From the NCBI GenBank assembly GCA_938027685.1, contig CALJAM010000006.1, positions 62,001-126,000 on the forward strand: a DNA stretch of 64,000 bases. The letters run 5' to 3'. A model generated the notes under the pieces. It saw only the letters and a list, made by a program, of their open reading frames with translations. It searched no databases and was not told the origin of the DNA. This DNA comes from an uncultured Bryobacteraceae bacterium. Its GTDB lineage: Bacteria > Acidobacteriota > Terriglobia > Bryobacterales > Bryobacteraceae. A program made the position numbers and the translations under genes. Within the stretch, counting starts at the first letter, position 1; each line of letters opens with the position of its first letter. Of this stretch, positions 56,715-64,000 are shown piece after piece.

Positions 56715-58001
56715 ATGCGGCTCGAGTGCATCCTACTGCTCTTTGCACTGGGTATCGACCTGACGGCTCAAACCTACCGCCCTTCGCCCGAAAACCTCAA
56801 GGCCCGCGAGTGGTTCCAAGACGCAAAGTTCGGCATGTTCATTCACTGGGGCGTCTACAGCGTCCTGGGCGATGGCGAATGGGTAATGCACAACCGAAAA
56901 ATGACCATCGCCGAATACGAGAAGCTTGCGCCCAAGTTCAACCCGACGGAATTCAACCCCGCCGAATGGGTCGCCCTGGCCAAAGAAGCGGGCATGCGCT
57001 ACATCACTTTCACCAGCAAGCATCACGACGGCTTCGCAATGTGGGGCACCAAACAAAGTCGTTGGAACATCGTTGATGCTACGCCTTATCGCAGGGATGT
57101 GGTCAAGATGCTTGCCGAGGAATGTCAGCGGCAGGGCATCAAGCTCTTCCTCTACCATTCGCACCTCGACTGGCACCATCCCGATTACTTCCCGCGTGGT
57201 CGCACGGGCCAGTACTCCGGTCGGCCGGAGACCGGCAACTGGTACCGGTATCTCGATTACCTCGATGCGCAACTCGAAGAACTGCTGACCAACTACGGTC
57301 CCATTGCCGGAATCTGGTTCGACGGCTGGTGGGACAAGCCCGACGCCGACTGGCGCCTTGGGAAAACTTACTCGCTGATCCACCGCCTGCAGCCGGGGGC
57401 GCTCATCGGAAACAATCATCACCGTCGGCCCTTCGAGGGCGAGGATTTCCAGATGTTCGAAAAAGACCTTCCCGGGCACAATACCGCCGGTTTCAACGCA
57501 GAAGCTGAGATCGGGGCCTTGCCGCTCGAAACCTGCGACACCATCAATCGATCCTGGGGCTACAACGCAAAGGACAACCGCTACAAGAGCGTTCCCGAGC
57601 TAGTCCATTACCTCGTCCGCGCTGCGGGTTACAACGCGAATTTCCTACTTAACGTCGGGCCCATGCCCAACGGCAAGATTCAGCCGGAGTTCGTCGAGCG
57701 CCTCCGCGGCGTCGGACAATGGTTGCGCGAAAACGGCGAATCGATTTTTGGAACGCGCGGCGGTCCGGTTCCCCCACGGCCGTGGGGCGTCACCACGCGC
57801 AAGGCGGACAAGGTCTACGTTCACGTCCTCGACTGGCCGGACGAGTGGCTGGCCCTGCCGGACATTCCGGGCATCCGCACCGCCCGCGCCTTCCCGCGGG
57901 GGACGCCGGTGGTCTTTCGTCGCGTCGAAGGGGGCCTGTTGCTTCGGCTCGCAAACGAAATCCGAAATCCCGTGGATACCATCGTCGTATTGGAGCCTTA
58001 A
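56715..58001 (+). CDS. Alpha-L-fucosidase (GH29), secreted
   Basis: WFQDAKFGMFIHWGVYSVLGDGEWVMHNRKMTIAEYEKLAPKFNPTEFNPAEWVALAKEAGMRYITFTSKHHDGFAMW; GIWFDGWWD; NFLLNVGPMPNGKI. Confidence 0.95.
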   Translation: MRLECILLLFALGIDLTAQTYRPSPENLKAREWFQDAKFGMFIHWGVYSVLGDGEWVMHNRKMTIAEYEKLAPKFNPTEFNPAEWVALAKEAGMRYITFTSKHHDGFAMWGTKQSRWNIVDATPYRRDVVKMLAEECQRQGIKLFLYHSHLDWHHPDYFPRGRTGQYSGRPETGNWYRYLDYLDAQLEELLTNYGPIAGIWFDGWWDKPDADWRLGKTYSLIHRLQPGALIGNNHHRRPFEGEDFQMFEKDLPGHNTAGFNAEAEIGALPLETCDTINRSWGYNAKDNRYKSVPELVHYLVRAAGYNANFLLNVGPMPNGKIQPEFVERLRGVGQWLRENGESIFGTRGGPVPPRPWGVTTRKADKVYVHVLDWPDEWLALPDIPGIRTARAFPRGTPVVFRRVEGGLLLRLANEIRNPVDTIVVLEP

Positions 58002-58263
58002 CCGGAGGCCGCTGATCTGTGCGCCGGTGCCGGCGTGGATCGAGCGTGCTGCGCTCCCGCGAGCTGCTACGGTCGCGCGCGGCTGTCTGTCCTTCCCAGT
58101 CAGCGCGGTTCGTTATGAGCAGGCGGCGCGCGCGGATCGCTATTGTCGGCTGGGCGCACTGCGGATAACCGGCTACCTGACCGATGGTCGCCGGCTTCGG
58201 CGCAGGCCGGCCCGTCGTCAGCGTCGAAACCTCGCTCCGGCCGGGCGGTCCCGCCGGCACCTC

Positions 58264-58292
58264 TTGACACCTCCCACCGCCCGTAATAGAAT
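58264..58292 (+). promoter_or_regulatory. Sigma70-like promoter TTGACA-17-TAGAAT
   Basis: TTGACA 58264-58269, TAGAAT 58287-58292, upstream of the 58338 TonB receptor gene. Confidence 0.7.
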
Positions 58293-58337
58293 CATTACCG
58301 CGCGAAGCGCACGAGCAGCCTCAGGGAGGGTTGGGTC

Positions 58338-61300
58338 ATGGCAGGAAAACTTTCGAGGCTTTGGATACACGCCTGTTTGCTTGCTGTCGGGTCCTGGGCC
58401 CAGGATACTGCCGCGTTGACCGGCACCGTCACCGACCCGACGGGCGCCGTCGTGGTGGGCGCTCAGGTCACTATCACAAACCTGGCTACAGGAGTCACCC
58501 TGAAAACGGAAACCAATGCGGAAGGAATCTATCGTGCTCCCTTCCTTCGGCCGGGAACATACCGCGTGACGATCGCCGCGCCGGGTTTTAAACGCTTTGT
58601 GCGCGACAACGTCACCTTGAGCGTAGGAGCCGCCGTTCCGGTCAACGCCGTTCTGGAGGTCGGAACGGTCACTGACGTCATCGAGGTGACCGCAGCCGTC
58701 CCGCTTCTGGAAACCGAAACCTCCTCCACCGGCACGCTGGTCAAAGGCGACTATTTCTACCGGATGCCGCTGTACCAGCGGCATGTGCGTTCCATCCTCT
58801 ACCTGACCCCGGGCGTCAACGTAGCCGGCTTTGGCTGGGGCGGCTCCTTGTCGAGCTTCCGCATCAGCGGCAATACCGCAGACCGCATCGGCTTCTTCGA
58901 GGACGGCATGTACGGCGTCCAGCCGATCGGCTTCAACACCACCGATACCATCCAGAACACCATCGAAGAAATCAAGGTGCTCACGACTGCGCTGCCGGCC
59001 GAGTACGGCCATTCAGCAGGGGGCGCCATCGTTGTAGTCAAGAAGACCGGGACCAACGAGTTCCACGGCCTGATTTCCGAGCTCGCCCGGACCAGCCCCA
59101 TGCAGCACCGGCGGTTCTTCCAGCTGGAAACCTTCAAGCAGGCGGGCAGTACCCTGCTCTTCATGCAGCCGGACGCCAACGTCAGCGGACCGGTCTTCAT
59201 ACCCAAGCTCTATGACGGCCGCAACCGGACGTTTTTCCTGTTCGCCTGGCAGAAGCTGATCGAGAAGCAGTCCCAACAGAGGATGTACACTGTGCCCACA
59301 CCTGAGGAGCTCAACGGCGACTTCAGCTATCAGGGCTCGGGAATCGCGCCCTATCCCATCTACGATCCGCGCACGACGCGCCTCGTGGACGGCCAGTGGT
59401 TCCGCGATCCGTTCCCCGGTAACATCATCCCCAAGAGCTCCTGGGACCCGGTAGCTCGCAACATTCTGGCCCAGAACATATGGGTTCAGCCTAACCGCCG
59501 AGGCACGGCCACGCCCACCGGTTGGGTCGATAACTTCATGGCCATGCCTTACAAGAAGGTCTTCTGGAACAATTACTCCCTCCGCATGGATCATAATTTC
59601 AGCCCGGGCCTCAGGATGTTCTATAACTACAGCTACAACGACCGCTGGGAGCGATTGCCCGACCTGAGCATCCTCAACCCCGCCTTCGATGCTACGCGGC
59701 GCGCCACCGAGAACGCCTGGACTACGACCGGCCTAGGCCTCACCCACAGCCTGGGCCCCAGCGTGGTAAGCGAGTCTCGACTCACTTATTTCCGCTACAA
59801 GGCCTACACGCCGTCGCCGGCTTACGGCAAGGACTGGGGGAAACTCTTCGGCATTCCCAACATCGAGGCCGGGAGCATGCCGGAGATCACCGGCGTCCCC
59901 TACGTGGCCAACCCCGCAGTGGACGTGCAGGAGCACTTCAACTTTCGCCAGGATGTGAGCAAGCTTTACGGCCGGCACGCCTTCAAAACGGGCTATGACC
60001 TGCTGCGCGTCCGGCGGAACAACTACACCGTCACTAATAACGCGGGGGTTTTCACGCTCGCTCCCACCAGCGGCCTGTATCCCAACGGCGCGACGATACC
60101 CAACACCGGAGGCAACGACCTGACCCGCCTGCTCACGGGCGCGGTCTCCTCCGCGACTTTCACGGTGAACCTCCTCAGCAACCTGCCCCGAAACTGGATC
60201 CACAGCCTTTACTTCCAGGATGATTGGAAGGTTCTCCCCCGCCTCACCCTCAACTTGGGCGTTCGCTGGCAGGTGCAAAGCGTGATGAATAATAAGTACG
60301 GCCAACAGTCCAGCTTCGATCCCAATGCTCCCGACAACGTGGTGCCGGGCGCCCGAGGCGTCATTACGCACCCCAAGGTCCTGCACAATAAGGACTGGAA
60401 CAACTTCCAGCCGCGCCTCGGTCTGGCCTGGCAGCTGGCCGACAAGCTGGTGATCCGCAGCGGCTTCGCGGTGGCCACGGTGGACGAACGGTTGCCGGTA
60501 CCTCCCACCGAGGAGTACGGATCCATCACCGCGCGTATCGACACACCATCCGGCGACTACCGGCCGCGATTCGTCCTGAGTGCGGGCCCGCCCTTGCCCC
60601 TGCCCTGGCCGCAAATTCGGCCGGATGGAACCATCCCCTTCCTGGGCCGCAACTACGCCGCCCGCTCGGCAAGCTGGGTCGACCTCAACCGCAAAAGCCC
60701 CTATGTGATGAACTGGAACTTCGGCATCCAGTACAACTTCAGCAGCAACTACCTGCTCGAACTGACCTATATCGGCAACAGGGGCGTTAACGGCTTCGAG
60801 TCGCAGCAGGTGAACCAGGTGCCGTATGACTGGGCCTGGAATCTTTTGCAGACCAACCCGGCGGAGTTCAGCAAGCTGGAAGGGAATCCGCAAATTTATC
60901 GCCCGTTCCCGAATTTCGGGACCATCAACTTCCTGACCAACGGGGCTAACTCAATTTATCATTCGGGCACGATCAAACTGGAGAAGCGTTATTCGCGCGG
61001 CCTATCGTTCCTGACCTATTACACCTATTCGAAATCCATTGACAGCAGCACCAACAATCAGTTGATTCCTCGTCACGTAGATCGCGCAAGGAGTAGTTTC
61101 GACCGTACCCATCAGTACACGGGATCCATGAACTATGAGCTCCCCTTCGGCAAGGGACGCAGGTGGCTGAATCGCGGCGGCCTCTGGGATGCCGTGTTCG
61201 GCGGCTACGACATGGTCTTCATTTACCGGATCGCCAGCGGGGAACCGCTGACCTTCACCTACGCCGGGAGTCCCTATAGATACATGCCCAGCAGCGTAGT

Positions 61301-61733
61301 GGCGTACCGCACGGGGCGCCCCGACAGCACCGGGCAACGAGCCCACCTGCGGAAGGGCTGGTCGGACCTGGGCGGCGATCGCTGGACCCGAGTCAATCAG
61401 AACAAGATGATCGTCTCCATGGATTACTTCCGGTATCCTGGTCCGTACAGGTTCGGCAACGTGGGCCGTAACACCATGGATCGCCAGCGGTTCATCGATC
61501 ACGAGTTCTCCGCATCCAAGCAATGGAAAATCCGCGAGCGTGTCACCATCCAGCTCCGCTACGACTTCCAGAACCCCTTCAAGTGGTATAACCTCGGCCC
61601 GCCGGACACCACGGTAAACTTCACGAACCCCAGCATCTTCGGCACCATCCTGCCTTCCACTGGAAACGAAGGGACCACGGCCAGCGGCGGCGGGCAGCCG
61701 CTGCAGAACATCACGCTGGCCATTCGCTGGTGA
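58338..61733 (+). CDS. TonB-dependent receptor / Oar-like protein with N-terminal carboxypeptidase regulatory-like domain
   Basis: ALTGTVTDPTGAVVVGAQVTITNLATGVTLKTETNAEGIYRAPFLRPGTYRVTIAAPGFKRF; C-terminal NITLAIRW. Confidence 0.92.
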   Translation: MAGKLSRLWIHACLLAVGSWAQDTAALTGTVTDPTGAVVVGAQVTITNLATGVTLKTETNAEGIYRAPFLRPGTYRVTIAAPGFKRFVRDNVTLSVGAAVPVNAVLEVGTVTDVIEVTAAVPLLETETSSTGTLVKGDYFYRMPLYQRHVRSILYLTPGVNVAGFGWGGSLSSFRISGNTADRIGFFEDGMYGVQPIGFNTTDTIQNTIEEIKVLTTALPAEYGHSAGGAIVVVKKTGTNEFHGLISELARTSPMQHRRFFQLETFKQAGSTLLFMQPDANVSGPVFIPKLYDGRNRTFFLFAWQKLIEKQSQQRMYTVPTPEELNGDFSYQGSGIAPYPIYDPRTTRLVDGQWFRDPFPGNIIPKSSWDPVARNILAQNIWVQPNRRGTATPTGWVDNFMAMPYKKVFWNNYSLRMDHNFSPGLRMFYNYSYNDRWERLPDLSILNPAFDATRRATENAWTTTGLGLTHSLGPSVVSESRLTYFRYKAYTPSPAYGKDWGKLFGIPNIEAGSMPEITGVPYVANPAVDVQEHFNFRQDVSKLYGRHAFKTGYDLLRVRRNNYTVTNNAGVFTLAPTSGLYPNGATIPNTGGNDLTRLLTGAVSSATFTVNLLSNLPRNWIHSLYFQDDWKVLPRLTLNLGVRWQVQSVMNNKYGQQSSFDPNAPDNVVPGARGVITHPKVLHNKDWNNFQPRLGLAWQLADKLVIRSGFAVATVDERLPVPPTEEYGSITARIDTPSGDYRPRFVLSAGPPLPLPWPQIRPDGTIPFLGRNYAARSASWVDLNRKSPYVMNWNFGIQYNFSSNYLLELTYIGNRGVNGFESQQVNQVPYDWAWNLLQTNPAEFSKLEGNPQIYRPFPNFGTINFLTNGANSIYHSGTIKLEKRYSRGLSFLTYYTYSKSIDSSTNNQLIPRHVDRARSSFDRTHQYTGSMNYELPFGKGRRWLNRGGLWDAVFGGYDMVFIYRIASGEPLTFTYAGSPYRYMPSSVVAYRTGRPDSTGQRAHLRKGWSDLGGDRWTRVNQNKMIVSMDYFRYPGPYRFGNVGRNTMDRQRFIDHEFSASKQWKIRERVTIQLRYDFQNPFKWYNLGPPDTTVNFTNPSIFGTILPSTGNEGTTASGGGQPLQNITLAIRW

Positions 61734-61880
61734 GCTCGGCCGCCGGGCGGACGCGCCGTCTCCGCCCGGCGCCCGGTGGGTAGGTTCTCGCTCCCGCACG
61801 CTGCCTAGTAGCCAAACCCAAGGCGCGGTCCGGGGCGACTCAACCGCGATTCGGCAATAATACAGGGTGAGGTCCAGCCG

Positions 61881-64000
61881 ATGAACAAGGCAGTCACGGT
61901 GTTTCTCTTCCTCCGCGCCCTCGCCCCTGCTCAGTCCGAGCATCCTCTCCTGCTCCAGAAACCAACCGTCAGCCGCACTCATGTGGTTTTTTCCTACGCC
62001 GGCGATCTGTGGATCGCCCCGCGCGAAGGCGGCGAAGCGCACCGACTCACCGTCGGCCTTGGGATCGAGACCGATCCCGCCTTCTCGCCCGACGGTTCCC
62101 TGATCGCTTTCACCGGCGAATACGACGGTAACGTCGACGTCTATGTCGTGCCGGCCGCCGGTGGCGTGCCCCGCCGGCTCACGTGGCACCCCGACCCAGA
62201 TCGTGTCGTCGGATGGACGCCCGACGGCAAGCGGATCCTGTTTCGCTCTCCCCGCCACAGCTTCGTTCGCACCAACCGGCTCTACGCCATTCCGGCGGAA
62301 GGAGGCTTCCCTGAAGAGATCCCGCTCCCGATGGCCGAGCAGGGAGCTTTTTCGCCGGACGGCACGCGTCTGGCCTACACGCCCCTCGCTCCGGCATTCC
62401 TTACCTGGAAGCGCTATCGCGGCGGGCGCACCTCAGCCATCTGGATCGCCGATCTCAAAGACTCCCGGATCGAGAAAATACCGCGCGAAAACTCCAATGA
62501 TTATTACCCGATGTGGGTGGGCAACAGGATTTACTTTCTTTCCGACCGCAACGGCCGCTTCTCTTTGTTCGCTTACGACCTCGGCAGCAAACGGATCAAC
62601 CAGGTTCTGCCCGATTCTGGTACGGACCTCAAATCCGCCTCGGCCGGGCCGGACGCCATCGTTTACGAGCAGTTCGGCTCGCTGCATTTGTATGATCTGA
62701 AAACCGGGCGCGCGCGCAGGATCGAGATCCGACTGGCGGGCGACTTACCGACGGTGCGCCCTCGCTTGGAAAGCGTCGCCCGCTCCGTCCGCAACGCAGA
62801 CCTCTCGCCTACCGGCGTACGCGCGGCCTTCGAGGCCCGGGGAGAAATCCTCACGGTCCCCGCCGACAAAGGCGACATCCGCAATCTCACGAACACCCCT
62901 GGCGCCGCCGACCGCGATCCCGCTTGGTCGCCGGACGGCGCGCGCGTCGCCTACTTTTCGGATGAGTCCGGGGAATACGCTTTGCACATCGCGGAGCAAA
63001 GCGGACTGGGAGCCGTCGACAAGATTCCGCTTGACGATCCACCGTCGTTTTATTATTCCCCCGTTTGGTCGCCTGACGGCAGAAAAATTGCCTACACCGA
63101 CGCCCGCCTGAACCTTTGGTACCTGGATCTGGAGAAGAAAACTCCGGTGCGTATTGATACCGACACTTATTCCAAGCCGGAGCGCACGTTGGATCCCTGT
63201 TGGTCGCCGGACAGCCGGTGGATCGTTTATACGCGCCAGCTTCGCAATCATTTTCGTGCGGTTTTCCTCTATTCGGTCGAGGAAAACAAAGCCCGCAAAG
63301 TTACGGACGGAATGAGTGACGCCCGTTACGCCGTCTTCGATCCCAACGGCGAGCGGCTGTATTTTACCGCCTCCACCGACACGGGTCCCGCCAGCGGATG
63401 GCTCGACATGTCGGGCTTCAACCGTCCGGTCTCGCGCAGCGTGTATGTGGTCGTTTTGCGCAAGGATCTACCGTCGCCTCTGGCGCCGGAAAGCGACGAG
63501 GAGAAGCCCGAAGAAGCGGCCAAGCCAAAGCAGCCCGCGAAGAAAGACGAAGCCGCTCAGCCCCTGCGCATCGATTTCGACAACATCTCGCAACGCATTC
63601 TGGCGCTGCCCATCCCGGCGCGCAATTATGTCGGCCTGTGGACCGGCAAGAGCGGTACGCTCTTTCTGGCCGAAGCCGAACCGGTTACGCAACGCACTCG
63701 TCAGACGGTGACCGTCCACAAGTTCGACCTCAAGACGCGCAAGACCGAACGCTTCCTAGAGGGCGTGCGCTTCTTCGACGTCTCGCGGAACGGCGAGAAG
63801 GTTCTTTACCAGCGGGGCGAGCAGTGGGCTATCGCCGGCGCGGCCCAGCCGCCGAAAGCCGGCGAGGGCCTGCTCAGGCTTGACGCCATGGAGGTCCGCG
63901 TGGATCCGCGCGCCGAATGGCGGCAGATGTACCGCGAAGTCTGGCGCATCCAGCGTGACTTCCTTTACGACCCAGGTTTGCACGGCTTGAATCTCGAGGC
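61881..64000 (+). CDS. Tricorn-like protease (WD40/PD40 beta-propeller N-terminal part), truncated by the window edge
   Basis: My translation from ATG 61881: MNKAVTVFLFLRALAPAQSEHPLLLQKPTVSRTHVVFSYAGDLWIAPREGGEAHRLTVG...DPAFSPDGSLIAFTGEYDGNVDVYVVPAAGGVPRRLTWHPDPDRVVGW...; open to the window end, so absent from the ORF track. Confidence 0.9.
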   Translation, partial: MNKAVTVFLFLRALAPAQSEHPLLLQKPTVSRTHVVFSYAGDLWIAPREGGEAHRLTVGLGIETDPAFSPDGSLIAFTGEYDGNVDVYVVPAAGGVPRRLTWHPDPDRVVGWTPDGKRILFRSPRHSFVRTNRLYAIPAEGGFPEEIPLPMAEQGAFSPDGTRLAYTPLAPAFLTWKRYRGGRTSAIWIADLKDSRIEKIPRENSNDYYPMWVGNRIYFLSDRNGRFSLFAYDLGSKRINQVLPDSGTDLKSASAGPDAIVYEQFGSLHLYDLKTGRARRIEIRLAGDLPTVRPRLESVARSVRNADLSPTGVRAAFEARGEILTVPADKGDIRNLTNTPGAADRDPAWSPDGARVAYFSDESGEYALHIAEQSGLGAVDKIPLDDPPSFYYSPVWSPDGRKIAYTDARLNLWYLDLEKKTPVRIDTDTYSKPERTLDPCWSPDSRWIVYTRQLRNHFRAVFLYSVEENKARKVTDGMSDARYAVFDPNGERLYFTASTDTGPASGWLDMSGFNRPVSRSVYVVVLRKDLPSPLAPESDEEKPEEAAKPKQPAKKDEAAQPLRIDFDNISQRILALPIPARNYVGLWTGKSGTLFLAEAEPVTQRTRQTVTVHKFDLKTRKTERFLEGVRFFDVSRNGEKVLYQRGEQWAIAGAAQPPKAGEGLLRLDAMEVRVDPRAEWRQMYREVWRIQRDFLYDPGLHGLNLE

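Overview
The window is 64 kb of GC-rich bacterial DNA. Gene content (GWxTD protein, Oar/TonB-type outer-membrane proteins, fucosidase, tricorn-like protease, MoxR) looks like an Acidobacteria (Solibacter/Bryobacter-like) chromosome, but that assignment is inference. Most of it is housekeeping and metabolic genes: lipA, lnt, NfeD/slipin, FtsX-type permeases, LolA, homoserine dehydrogenase, a PBP1-type enzyme, proline dehydrogenase, motAB, rpmB. The main accessory feature is an ~11.6 kb minus-strand type III-A (Csm) CRISPR-Cas operon at ~28281-39878. It encodes Cas2, Cas1, a second divergent Cas1-like protein, a second Cas2, Cas6, an NE0113/TIGR02584-type CARF protein with a winged-helix-like C-terminus, Cas10, Csm2, Csm3, Csm4, Csm5 and a Csx2/TM1812 CARF-HEPN protein. 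I see no CRISPR array in the window. The most unusual part is the doubled adaptation module, with canonical Cas1 next to a shorter Cas1-like paralogue that appears to lack the catalytic His/acid motif, each beside its own Cas2. Other points of interest are a frameshifted ParA/HATPase-type cassette (1543-2748), a structured 5' leader behind a consensus promoter upstream of a degenerate receiver protein (48926-49098), a diverged YchF-like GTPase, and a lone motAB pair. All calls come from reading the sequence and motif recognition; no database search was run.
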